From the NCBI GenBank assembly GCA_021613535.1, contig CP075492.1, positions 15,066,001 to 15,130,000 on the forward strand: a stretch of 64,000 bases of DNA, written 5' to 3'. The notes under the pieces are model-generated. The model did not search any database and was not told where the DNA came from. It saw nothing but the letters and a program-made list of their open reading frames with translations. The translations under genes and the position numbers were made by a program. The stretch comes from Adineta vaga (taxonomy: Eukaryota; Rotifera). Shown here one piece after another: positions 43,605-53,966 of the stretch; position 1 is the first letter of the stretch; each line of letters starts with the position of its first letter.

Positions 43605-43795
43605 ATTGAATCGTATTATTCATTTCAAAATTGAGTTTTAGATGATTCACTAAAATTCCCAGTTTCAATAAATTAACCCAGAAACATATTTTATAAATGC
43701 GGCTTTGTCATTGTGAAAGACCTTACATTTTCAAAGTAAAATACTTCTTTTTTTCATTTGTAGATTTAATAAATATAATCAAAGATTTTTAATTA

Positions 43796-45420
43796 ATGGC
43801 ATTGTCCAAAGTTCTCTTGATATGGTTAAGCCCAATGCCAGATGAAATAGTAAATCGATTTACAAACGTATCTTCTAACTTGCCTGAATTGATTCAATAT
43901 GTAGCAACAAATGTAATAACAACCAATTCGTTTCATTTAATAATTCCATCCGATTATCTGGAAGATTTACTTAAAAATCCAATTTATAAATTTTCACAGA
44001 TTCAACGTATTGACGTGTATTGTGACGATTTTGATGCATTATTCGAAATACAACACCGTTTCAATCTTCATGGCGATGAAAGAATTCAATTTCATCTTAT
44101 ACGTGATATACCACAATATTTAAATAGAATAACATGTGATAATATTTTGATCCAAGAAGGTTCAATTAATCAACATATGATCAATGCACTTGTTTCTTCA
44201 ATAGAAGATCGAATCATTGCTAAAAAATCTGTGATCTCACTTCGCCATTCGCAGATATTAAAAAAATTTCCCGCGTCTAATCTCAATGGTTTCCCAGTGA
44301 AGAATTCCGGTAAAATTCATGTCTGCTTCATGTGTACATCTTGCAACTTAATGTCCCCACAATTATATCGACTTTCATGTGGACATCGAACATGTTCCAA
44401 TATGTGTAACGATTCTAAAAGGGTAACTACTCTGCTTTTGCTTGTTATATTCTTCTCTACGTTGCTTAATTAAATTAGATGTACAGTTTGCTCAAAAGTC
44501 ATTACAAAAAGCAATCAGGTAAGTATAAGAAATAGTTAAGACAAATAATTATATTTATTCGTAAAGGGATTTATTAATAACGATGGACAAATGATCATGC
44601 AGACTCCTGAAATCGTTTGTTCAAATTGTGACTGGAGTGGGTTATTAGCGGATTATTCAGTATGAATTTTTCTCTTCGAAGGAAGTGTATCTTCATTGTT
44701 TATCTTATTTTTAGAAGCATTTCACAGAGAATCATCAGTATTTGTTGACATGTCTGATTGATAATCTAAGATGTGATAATCATTCAGGGCTTAGTTCAGA
44801 TGATTTATCAATGCAATCTATGAATGGAACGTGTATATTTGAGATTTCTGATATTGAAACAATGCTAAGTATGTAAATCAAAAGAGATTTAATTTCGTTT
44901 CTATTTGTCTTATTTATTTCAAGAAATAGAGAATGCAAATAAATCGGTTCATTCAATTCCATTTTATTCATTTCCAAATGGATATAAAATGAATATTCGA
45001 TTTTATCCAAATGGCGATACTAGAGCAAGACGTACACATATGTCATTGTATGTTGTCATACTGCGAGGTAGAAATGATGAAAATCTTCAATGGCCATTTC
45101 AACATAAAATAACCGTTACTTTACTCAATCATGTAATACCTCATGAAAATCTCTCACATTCTTTTCGGCCTGTGAGTGCATCCATTGCCTTTCAACGACC
45201 AACAAGTAACATGAATGATCCATATGGTATATCCACATGTTTTCCTTTGGCTTTATTTAATAAACATCGAGATCATTATGTACAAAATGATAAAATCTAC
45301 ATCAAAATTCAAATTGATTTCTCCGCTGATATACCAGGTAATCTAATTTTGTTGAAAATTAAATTTTATAGTGACGTAATTAGAATCTTTGAGTACTTTA
45401 CACAAATAGAAACTCGATGA
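43796..45420 (+). CDS. RING-TRAF-MATH protein with N-terminal VWLD-like module
   Basis: Five exons, 43796-44421/2, 44479-44518, 44567-44659, 44715-44868 and 44924-45420. The N-terminus (~1-145) starts KVLLIWLSPMPDE and has HLIIPSDYLEDLL and IQRIDVYC, resembling the module of the neighbouring ART-TPR genes. A RING finger follows: CFMCTSCNLMSPQLYRLSCG, HRTCSNMC, then KRCTVCSKVI across an intron. Next is a TRAF-type zinc motif (VCSNCDWSGLLADYSKHFTE, ENH) and a C-terminal MATH domain (~295-450: YSFPNGYKMNIRFYPNGD, MSLYVVILRGRNDENLQWPF). TRAFs are ubiquitin ligases/adaptors downstream of TIR and TNF-type receptors. The first donor reads AAAAGGGTAAC, and frame is kept only if one G is absent there, so either a one-base error or a frameshift sits at 44,421-44,423. 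Confidence 0.75.
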
Positions 45421-46344
45421 CTATATCTTCTTAAACAGTACTGATGGAGTCTTAAATACGTCACTATGATTATATTACATGTATGATTTTTATCTTTTAG
45501 TTTCGGCGTTGGCACCTGAAATAGTTGAATAACTCATCGAGGAGAAAGACGTCGATCTATTATATTCTAATCGTGATCTTTTCTTATCCAGTAAGATTTG
45601 TTAGTTTGAAAAATAAAGAGAGTATAATCTAAGGTTATTCGTAAGTATATTTATCAAGAACAGAAGACAACGTACATCAGCTATAACTTTCTTTGATCAT
45701 AAATTCTAATTTTCAGTGACTCTAAATAATTTTGTGTTGATTTATCGGATTTAATATATGACGATAAATTTTAAAAAGCTATCTATTTCTTCTTAATCAA
45801 TAAAAATGAAAAATTAAGAAATCTATTTGTTTTTCAAACTAACAAAATCTTATTTGATTTTATTCAAGATAATGTTCTACTTGTTTGTTTTTGTTTTTGT
45901 TCAATAAAATGAAGACCTTGTTCGATAAATCGTGTTCACCTTGTATGCAAAACTCTTTTTTTATTGTTTATGATTTTCGTAACAATTGTCGATATGACAA
46001 AAAACGAGAAGAATGGTAAATGTATATACCCATGGACACAATCGAATCATTGAAGATGCTTAGAATACAGAAAGATTACAAGTAGAAATCAATAACGAGC
46101 ATATAGAATCGATTTAGAACACTTTTACTTCAGTATAACTATATCAATGTTAAAGTAAATAGACTCAATTTTCTTTAAGTTTATATAACGTAAGTATGAG
46201 AAACACACTGCTCATGATGGATTTAAATGTTAAAGATCTTGAGTTGGTTCACAATATTCTTCGTAGTGCTGATATTTCAGCTTTTTTGTAGTTTTCTGAT
46301 GAAGGAGAATTTCTGATTTAGTATTCCGCAGAATTGGAATGACA
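45421..46344. other. Intergenic region, no gene recognised
   Basis: Convergent spacer between the TRAF-like gene and F-box relic 2. Only AT-rich sequence with short T and A runs was seen. Confidence 0.45.
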
Positions 46345-47344
46345 TCACTTTCTTTCATGTTTGAATGTGATACGTAAATGTGGTATATGCGATAAAATCA
46401 ATGGTTCCCATTGATAAAGATCTGATATGTCCGAATCCATCGAAAAATGTAACGTTTGAAGATTTGATAGATGTTCTGAAATAAATTATATAAATTGAAG
46501 AGATTGTATTTGACCTAAACGAATGGAAGCATGTAATAGATGATTTAATATAACAGAAGATGTTTTAGATTGATTTTGAGCATCTGCATACAATTTATTA
46601 ACCGATAGATAACGAAGTTGAGGAACGTACGATAAAATAGATGAAAGTATTTTCAATTGACATTTACCTTCTAAATGAAGATATTTAATTGGACTGTATC
46701 TGTTATCGTAGGCAAGTGGTAAATCAGCTTCGAAACCATTTTTGAAGGTCATTTTGCAACGTTTTAAGATAGGTAATCAAAAGATTAAATCATAAATAAT
46801 GGTTTTAGATAAATCAGGATCATCATAGATAATATTTAATGAAGAAAGACATGGAGAAATAATTAAAGCAAGAAGAAGATTTTCAAGATAAACGTATTCA
46901 ATTCGATCGAGAAGAAGATAAGTTAATCGATGGAATTTGGATGTATTTTGTAATAATAAAATAACAAGAGCCATTGGAAATGAATTTAATAGACGAAGAG
47001 AATGAATTCGATGTAAATTATGTAGAAGAAATTGAGTATAATAGTGATGGAATGATTGGTTCGAAAATAGGAACATATCAATTTGAAAGGGAAAGTTTGA
47101 ATTGAAAACAAGATTTTGAAAACGTGTATTCAAATGGCGAAAGGTTATGTAAACATGGTAAGCATCGAGATATTCTAAGATTTCACAAATAATTTCATTT
47201 GGAAGATCATCAAATCGTTTTTTTGTTACTACAGAAAAACAGAAGACGATAAGATGAGTTAAGAATTAGAGTAGATGACTTACATTGAAGTTTGTTTGTA
47301 TCATTCCCATTTGAATCAATTCGTTGTCGTTTCGATCGATGCAT
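46345..47344 (-). pseudogene. F-box protein gene with two in-frame nonsense codons (relic 2)
   Basis: The start MHRSKRQRIDSNGN at 47344 is followed by a ~53-nt intron and a clear F-box (FDDLPNEIICEILEYLDAYH, VYITFRHLNTRFQNL, from ~47,228). LRR-like helices/strands follow (IHSLRLLNSFPMALVILLLQ; LTYLLLDRIEYVYLENLLLA; IKYLHLEGKCQLKILSSILS; NLQTLHFSMDSDI). The reading frame from the F-box to 46,345 is continuous except for TGA at 46,777-46,779 (IF*LPILK, where the family has an Arg: CGA to TGA) and TAA at 46,486-46,488 (QFI*FISE). F-box proteins recruit substrates to SCF ubiquitin ligases. The two isolated stops in an otherwise clean frame point to recent inactivation. Confidence 0.7.
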
Positions 47345-48529
47345 ATTATCAACGCTGAAAAACTTAAATATTCATTGTTGTATGTCAATAATTCGAATTA
47401 CACAAACATAAAAACAGAAAAATCAACAATCGAGAAATGAATAGCATCATATGCGTAGTTAAACTACCAACAGAAATGTATGATACACCTCTATAATGTA
47501 AAAATAACAACTAATAGTACATTGAGAAGCGGCGCTTTACTACATACGTCACAATGATTCAAATAAATCATAAGTGATGAAACAACTGTTAAAAGTATCG
47601 ATATGAGTATAACAAAGGATCAATGATAGTAATACTCAGATGTATGCTGACAATCCTTTCGAATGTGTTGAAGTTTTAAGTTTGAATTAAAAGAAAGTGG
47701 GAAAAGATCATTTGATACTTCTGTAACTATCGCTCATCCGATATGCATTACCTAGTAAGACTTCGTATAGAATGCAGTACAGATCAAAAACAGTTATTTT
47801 ATGAGAAAGTTATCTCATCTCATAGGAAGAAGAATGTTGTCCCATATGTGATTGTGTATGTAATTTTCGCAGAGATCATATTTGTATAGTAATGGACTTT
47901 CTGCAATACTATACAAACAGGTATTGCCAATAAAGACAAACGTGAAAAAACCCACTCAATATTATTTTTTGATTTTGATTCATCGCATGACTAAACGACA
48001 TTGCTGCTTTCCGTTAAAAATTGTTCGAGAAAAGTCCTTTGTCATTTGTATATTGACATTAACAAAGGGTAAACAAACTTTTTGAATTCATGATTAGAGA
48101 AATATTTTAAATGATCAAATATTTTCTTCAATTACATCGTATTTGCAAGAACGGTAATGAACGAATGGCAAAAGAAGAATTAAGGAACTACGATGCAATT
48201 TTTGAGATTTTTTTATTGCGTATATCAATAGTATATTCATAAGTGTAGGCAAAGAGAGCGGAAGAAGAACGAGTGCATCATAATTTAAGGTTTTTTTTGT
48301 ATTATCTCTTTCTCTATGAATACATGATAACGACCTTGTACATTGTAAAGTATCGTCTACGTATTTACCTGTACATTCGAGCATCAAACACGTGGTAAAG
48401 AAAATATTTTCTAATTAAGTTTCATTGCTCGTTGTATATGTTATCGTTATAAGAATAATTTCTATTATTCAAAGGAATTTATACAAAATTTCTCATTTAA
48501 CTTGTTATTTAATTCAATTTTTCAAAGCA
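47345..48529. other. Intergenic region; right end homologous to the flank of LicD copy 1
   Basis: 1.2 kb. The last ~340 bp resembles ~34,690-35,110 (shared TATTTACCTGTACATTCGAGC / ATCTACCTGTACATATAAGT and CACGTG blocks), so the LicD duplication included at least this much 5' flank. No other feature was seen. Confidence 0.5.
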
Positions 48530-49297
48530 ATGAATAATTCATATCGTATACCAACTACAATATCTTTCTATTCAAAAAAGAAAAATACATTTCTCATTTA
48601 CATTCTACGAAATGGATTAATTCGTTCGATTCTATTATTTCTATTATTTCTACTTCTTTCACTTGTTTTTATCTTGGAATTCTATTATCAATATGGTCAT
48701 TGTTCTGTTGCAGAAAAATATTCCAAGAAAAATATCAAATTAACTCATCGAACAATGGATATGTTAGATGATCTATCCATCATTTATTGGCCTGATTGTC
48801 AATCATTATTAAATGTTCTCAGAAATGAAACATATAATCCATGGGATCAAGATGTTGATATATCAATTCAATGGCCATTAGAATCCAATCATGTTCATTC
48901 AGAACTCAATAATATTCAACTGTTTATTGAAAAATTAGAAGAATATGATTTTGGTGTTGAATATTATCCAGAGAGAAAATTATTTTCATTATCATCTCAT
49001 AATGGAAAATCCGATCGACAGCCACATGTTGATATTTGGTTATGGAATCGACAATATAAAAATATAAATAATGAAGAAAAAGAAGTATTAGAATTATTTG
49101 ATCATAGTTTTAAATATCAATCAAGATTAATATCAGATATTCATCCATTAAGATCTGCGATATGGTTAGGAAGAATGGTGAAAATACCGAATGAAGCACA
49201 TGAAATTTCACGTAAAGAATATGGCGGATCATATATGAAAGCACTCATATTTCGAAGAAATTGTTTTCATAATTTTTTTAATGGCCGATGGTTTTAA
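48530..49297 (+). CDS. LicD/fukutin-like type II membrane protein, copy 2
   Basis: 255 residues, the same length as copy 1 (35,116-35,883). Proteins differ at about a dozen positions, clustered at the two ends (MNNSYRIP versus MKDSYRTP; RRNCFHNFFNGRWF versus RGNCFHNLFDGRWF) and in the membrane helix (FLLFLLLSL versus FLLILLLSL). The central ~560 nt, covering the WDQDVD metal/nucleotide motif and HVDIWLW, are almost identical even at silent sites. Topology and predicted activity are as for copy 1: Golgi-type phosphosugar or phosphoryl transfer. The upstream frame extends to 48,425 but the homologous copy supports starting at 48,530. Confidence 0.8.
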   Translation: MNNSYRIPTTISFYSKKKNTFLIYILRNGLIRSILLFLLFLLLSLVFILEFYYQYGHCSVAEKYSKKNIKLTHRTMDMLDDLSIIYWPDCQSLLNVLRNETYNPWDQDVDISIQWPLESNHVHSELNNIQLFIEKLEEYDFGVEYYPERKLFSLSSHNGKSDRQPHVDIWLWNRQYKNINNEEKEVLELFDHSFKYQSRLISDIHPLRSAIWLGRMVKIPNEAHEISRKEYGGSYMKALIFRRNCFHNFFNGRWF

Positions 49298-49517
49298 TCA
49301 TCAATAAATTACGTAAATAAAAGTTGTTTTACTCGTGCACTTTTCTTCCAAGACATATCTATTTTTGTCTCTTTTATTATTAATAAATACATATACGGAC
49401 GAAAGAGAAAAAAGGAATACCTGTATGTATAATTGAGAAAAGACAATAGCTCGATTAACGAAGTGTAACTAAACATCAATAAATAAAGAAATAGTCATTT
49501 TGTTTAAGGACGTAATA

Positions 49518-52500
49518 ATGAAACGTGATTTTATCCTTGTTTGGCTGGATGAAACTATCGACGAAACGGATGAGACATTGATTAAATTTCGAGGTATAAC
49601 AAATACTGTCAAAGCAATTAACGATATCGATGTTTGTGTTCAATTTGTTCGTAATAGTGAACTGTATCGAATTGTTCTCATTATATCAGGTAGTTTCGTT
49701 CAAAAAGGAATACCTCTTCTGCATGACCTTCAACAAGTTTATGAAATTTATATATTGGCAAAGAAGAAAGAACTATATACAGAATTAATGAAACAATGGT
49801 CGAAAGTCAAGGATATTTACGTCGATAATAATTCACTCTACGAAGCATTATATCAAAATTATATGGAATGGGTTGGAAATCCTGTCGCCATACACATCTT
49901 CAATGCAAATACAAAAATTAAATTCTATCAATTATTAAAAGATATCTTATTAACAATTGATTACAGTCCAAGACATTTTCATCAATTACAAACCGAAAAT
50001 TCCACCGAAACTTATCTTTCCCAAATGTCAATTTGGTTGTATATTAACAATCGACTTCATACTCCATTACTTTGTCAAGCATTATATTCGATGAATATTG
50101 AAATGATAGTAAAAGTTGCTTGTTTTATTCGTGATCTTCATCAACAAATCGTTGAACTTCATTCGAAACAATTTGGAAAACATCAACAAAATTTTACTAC
50201 TTATTTCGGACATGTTCTATCTAAAAATGAATTCAATCAATTAAAAGCAACAAAAGATGGTTTAATTTCATTTCAAACTTTTCTTCTAACAAATCAAACT
50301 CGTCAAATATCTCTCGATTTCGCTCGGCGATATAAGCAAAAGGATGATCATATTGGAATTCTCTTTGCCATACGCATCAATTCATCCATTCAATCAATTC
50401 CATTTGCAAATATTAGTCACGTTAGTTCGACTTCATCTCGAGATCACATTCTATTCTCGCTGTTTTCTACATTTCGTATTCAAAAAATCAAACGATTGGA
50501 AAACAACGATCGACTTTGGCACGTTGATTTGATACCAATCGAAAAAGAAGAAGTTTTATTTTCTGATAAAAATGGTATCAATCGATTAGCATCATTACTT
50601 GCTGAAATTATTCAAACAGACGAAGGGCAAAAACTATTTGACGTTTTATTTGAACAAACCTTTAATGACGATGAGAAAATAACGCTTTATTATCAACTTG
50701 GATCCATTCGAATGAAAGAAAACAAGTATACCGAAGTCATTCAATTCTATGAAAAATCCATTAAAATTCTTCCGAAAAATTCTCTGAAATTAGCCAATTC
50801 ATATAAAAGAATTGGGTTCGTATATCACCATATAAACAATTATACTAAAGCGCTTTATTATGCTGAAAAATCACTTAAAATCTTACAAAACATACCTTCA
50901 GTAGATGATGAAGCTCTTGTTGTTGCGTACAATTTTATCAGTGTCAACCATGCATGTTTAGATAATTATTCGCAAGCAATTGAATCTTTAGAAAAATTAC
51001 TGGAAATTATTAGAAAAATCTATCAACCTAGTCACCCATCGTTTATTCTAACTTGGTTCAATATCGGACGAATGTACGGTTATTTAGGTGAATATGATAA
51101 AGCAATTTTGTATCATGCAGCAGCACTTGAACATCAACAAGATAAATCCTTTTCAGTATTGCCCAATAGAATATTATTATGTACAAACCTCGCTGAATTG
51201 TGTGAGAAAACAGGGAGAGTGGCATATACAATTGTATATAATAAAGCATTATTGGAATTCTTACAAGAATTTCGTCCTGTAAATTGTCATGATCTGATTC
51301 GTGTCTATGAGAAACTCGTTGGTTTATACGAACAACTTTATTTACCAGCACATGCATTTCTTTATTACGAAAAAATATTCAATTTAAAGAAAATGATTCT
51401 TTCACCTAATGATATCGATTTAGCTGTTTGTCAAATCTCAATAGCGCAGACATTGATCAAAATGAAGCAGTACAAAAAAGCATTATCTTATGCGCAAAAT
51501 GCCATGGAGATCTATGAAAAAATGAAGGCATCAAATATAAGAAAATTAATTGATATTTACAATCTTATTGGTGTTATTTATGCACTAGATGATAATCATT
51601 CAACTGCTGTTTCCTTTTTCGAAAAAGCTCTGAAGATCCAAGAAAGAATTCTTTCTCCAATGAATAATACTCTAATTCATTCCTATGATAATTTATTTAC
51701 TTCATATCTTGCAATGGATCAAATAGAGAAAGCAACTTTCTATTTCGAAAAATCAATTGACTTAAACAGAGAAATTGACCCATACGATTGTTTCAGTCTG
51801 ATTGCTGACTTCGTTTCCATAGGAAGACTCCTTATACAAATAAAAGACTATGAAAAAGCGCTAGTACATTTAAAAGACGCAATAACAGTTATCGAAGGAG
51901 CAGAATATTTCGATCATCCTGATTGTATTGAAGCTTATAATATTATTAGTAAAGCTTATTACGAAACAGGTGATTATCCAAATGCATTAAAATATCAAGA
52001 AAAAAATCATGAATCTGTTATCAATCTTTCTCCGCCAGATTACGAAAGTTTGATATCTTCCTATGATGACATGGGAGGAATATATGGGAAATTAAATGAA
52101 AATGAGAAAGCAATTTCATTTTATAAAAAAGCAATTGAAATTAAACAAGCAAATCCATCAGTAGATCAATCAGATTTACCACTTTTTCATATAAAAATTG
52201 GTGAATTATTGGAAAAAGATCAAGATTATGCCAACGTATTTATTGCCTATCAAAAAGGATTAGACCTACTTCAAAATGATCTTTCTCCTGATCTTACATA
52301 TCTATTTTCATTCTTCGCAAAATTCGGTTCACTATATGAACAAATAGAAGATTTTACTAATGCACTCTTATGTTATAAAGAAGCATTAAATATGCAACTA
52401 AAACTTTTTACAGTAGATAATTCCGAATTACTAATTACGTATAAAAATATTGTTCGATTGTATGACAATATGAATCAACCATTACAAGTACTTCCATATT

Positions 52501-53609
52501 ATGAAAAAGCTATTAATCTTATTGAAACGATTGTTCCTGTTCAGCATGATAATTTGATGATTTTTTATTTAAAAATGGCAATGGCATTGCATACTCTTGA
52601 AGATTATGCGAAAGCTTTGATATTTTATGAGAAAAGTTTCAAAATTCAACGAAAATATTTTCGAACAGATACTTTGCATTTAACAAAATGTTATACGAAC
52701 ATAGCAAGAATTCATTATAATATGGGGGATTATGTCAAAGCACTTACACGGTATAAAGATGTTATCGCAATTAATGAAAGATATCCTCCTTCAAATGATT
52801 TAGATTTAGCGAATTCTTTTAATAATATTGCTACTGTACATGAAGCAATTGGAAAATACCCTCAAGCATTTTCGAATTATCAAAAAGCAATAGATATTAA
52901 TCGAAAAGCTATTCCATGTGATCTATTAAATCTAGCAACGATTTATAATAATATTGGTTTATTAAGTAATAAAATGGGAGAATATTCGCAAGCATATTCA
53001 TATTATCAACAAGCAATTGAAATAAGAGAAAAAAATCTTCCTACATTAGATGTGGATTTGGCAAATTCATATACAGGTTTTGGTGTAGTATTGACCAATA
53101 TGAATGAATATGAAACAGCAATTTTATATCATGAAGAAGCATTGAGAATTTTAGAATCAATTCTTCCATCGACGCATCAGTATTTAGCTATTACTTACAA
53201 TAATCTCGGTGTAACATATAAGAAAATGGGTGAATATACAAAGGCACTTTATTATTATGAAAAAGATTTGGAAATTTTAAAGGCAAATCTTTCTTCGAAT
53301 CATCCTGATTTAACAGTTTCATATAATAATCTTGGTGGAATTTATTTTAAAATGAAAAATTATCCACAAGCATTGACGTATCATAGAAAAGCATTAGAAA
53401 TTCGGCAGAAAATTTTTCATCCAAAACATCCGGCTTTAGCTCAATCTAAGAATAATCTTGGTTTAGTCCATGCTGCTATGAATAATGTTTCAAAAGCCAT
53501 GAGATTTCACAAATCTGCTTTAGAAATTGCTCAACGTTCATTATCAATAGATCATCCTGATCTTCTCATTTATAAAGAAAACATTAAACCAACAAAATTA
53601 AAATCATAA
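49518..53609 (+). CDS. VWLD-ART(degenerate)-TPR protein with about 23 TPRs
   Basis: 1363 residues in one exon; ATG 49518 is the first ATG of a frame open from 49,500. Residues ~1-110 are the VWLD module (FILVWLDETID, RIVLIISGSF, VYEIYILAKKKEL, KVKDIYVDNNSL). Residues ~130-345 align with the ART region but have lost catalysis: the RGQ arginine site reads TYFGHVLS, the STS site reads LISFQTFLLTN, and the ExE site reads SSRDHILFS. Residues ~385-1355 hold about 23 units of 42 residues (for example NNLGVTYKKMGEYTKALYYY, NNLGGIYFKMKNYPQALTYH), with consensus xxYNNxGxxYxxMGxYxxAxxYxxKAxxIxxxxLxxxHPxLA. The C-terminal units are the most regular and the N-terminal ones diverged. It is probably a cytosolic scaffold or decoy derived from an ART-TPR enzyme. 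Confidence 0.9.
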   Translation: MKRDFILVWLDETIDETDETLIKFRGITNTVKAINDIDVCVQFVRNSELYRIVLIISGSFVQKGIPLLHDLQQVYEIYILAKKKELYTELMKQWSKVKDIYVDNNSLYEALYQNYMEWVGNPVAIHIFNANTKIKFYQLLKDILLTIDYSPRHFHQLQTENSTETYLSQMSIWLYINNRLHTPLLCQALYSMNIEMIVKVACFIRDLHQQIVELHSKQFGKHQQNFTTYFGHVLSKNEFNQLKATKDGLISFQTFLLTNQTRQISLDFARRYKQKDDHIGILFAIRINSSIQSIPFANISHVSSTSSRDHILFSLFSTFRIQKIKRLENNDRLWHVDLIPIEKEEVLFSDKNGINRLASLLAEIIQTDEGQKLFDVLFEQTFNDDEKITLYYQLGSIRMKENKYTEVIQFYEKSIKILPKNSLKLANSYKRIGFVYHHINNYTKALYYAEKSLKILQNIPSVDDEALVVAYNFISVNHACLDNYSQAIESLEKLLEIIRKIYQPSHPSFILTWFNIGRMYGYLGEYDKAILYHAAALEHQQDKSFSVLPNRILLCTNLAELCEKTGRVAYTIVYNKALLEFLQEFRPVNCHDLIRVYEKLVGLYEQLYLPAHAFLYYEKIFNLKKMILSPNDIDLAVCQISIAQTLIKMKQYKKALSYAQNAMEIYEKMKASNIRKLIDIYNLIGVIYALDDNHSTAVSFFEKALKIQERILSPMNNTLIHSYDNLFTSYLAMDQIEKATFYFEKSIDLNREIDPYDCFSLIADFVSIGRLLIQIKDYEKALVHLKDAITVIEGAEYFDHPDCIEAYNIISKAYYETGDYPNALKYQEKNHESVINLSPPDYESLISSYDDMGGIYGKLNENEKAISFYKKAIEIKQANPSVDQSDLPLFHIKIGELLEKDQDYANVFIAYQKGLDLLQNDLSPDLTYLFSFFAKFGSLYEQIEDFTNALLCYKEALNMQLKLFTVDNSELLITYKNIVRLYDNMNQPLQVLPYYEKAINLIETIVPVQHDNLMIFYLKMAMALHTLEDYAKALIFYEKSFKIQRKYFRTDTLHLTKCYTNIARIHYNMGDYVKALTRYKDVIAINERYPPSNDLDLANSFNNIATVHEAIGKYPQAFSNYQKAIDINRKAIPCDLLNLATIYNNIGLLSNKMGEYSQAYSYYQQAIEIREKNLPTLDVDLANSYTGFGVVLTNMNEYETAILYHEEALRILESILPSTHQYLAITYNNLGVTYKKMGEYTKALYYYEKDLEILKANLSSNHPDLTVSYNNLGGIYFKMKNYPQALTYHRKALEIRQKIFHPKHPALAQSKNNLGLVHAAMNNVSKAMRFHKSALEIAQRSLSIDHPDLLIYKENIKPTKLKS

Positions 53610-53966
53610 TTTTTTTGTTTGAAATAAATTAACTGAATATATGAGAGTAAAGAAAACTCAGCTGTATATCGTATGATTATTTTGTTGGATCTATTTTAAC
53701 TGCGATATTCATTGTGACAAAGAATAAAACGTTTTGAAAAACAGATAAGAACGATTCATCCACAAACTCTTCCACACCCATTCTTTCTTCCTTACGAACA
53801 AAATTTTCATGTTATCATCGCACACTTTCAATGTGTGCACTCTTTCGTTCGTTTGTTCTTTGATAACATTTAAAGAACGGTACGTGCGTACTGTCGTTAT
53901 ATAAACTTTTACTTTCAACATCTTTTAAATTGAATATATATCTATTCGTCCTATTTGGATCCGACG
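53610..53966. other. Intergenic spacer
   Basis: Between the ART-TPR gene and the ceramide synthase. It contains the short palindrome-like CACACTTTCAATGTGTG at ~53,820. Nothing else was recognised. Confidence 0.4.

Noticed and set aside
46777-46779. TGA as selenocysteine or genetic code change
   Set aside because: Other genes use TGA as a normal stop (for example 574, 1769 and the UGT-region genes), the position is an Arg in the family, and no SECIS-like context was seen.
53815-53836. Short palindrome CACACTTTCAATGTGTG as an operator
   Set aside because: A single short palindrome in an AT-rich eukaryotic spacer is expected by chance.
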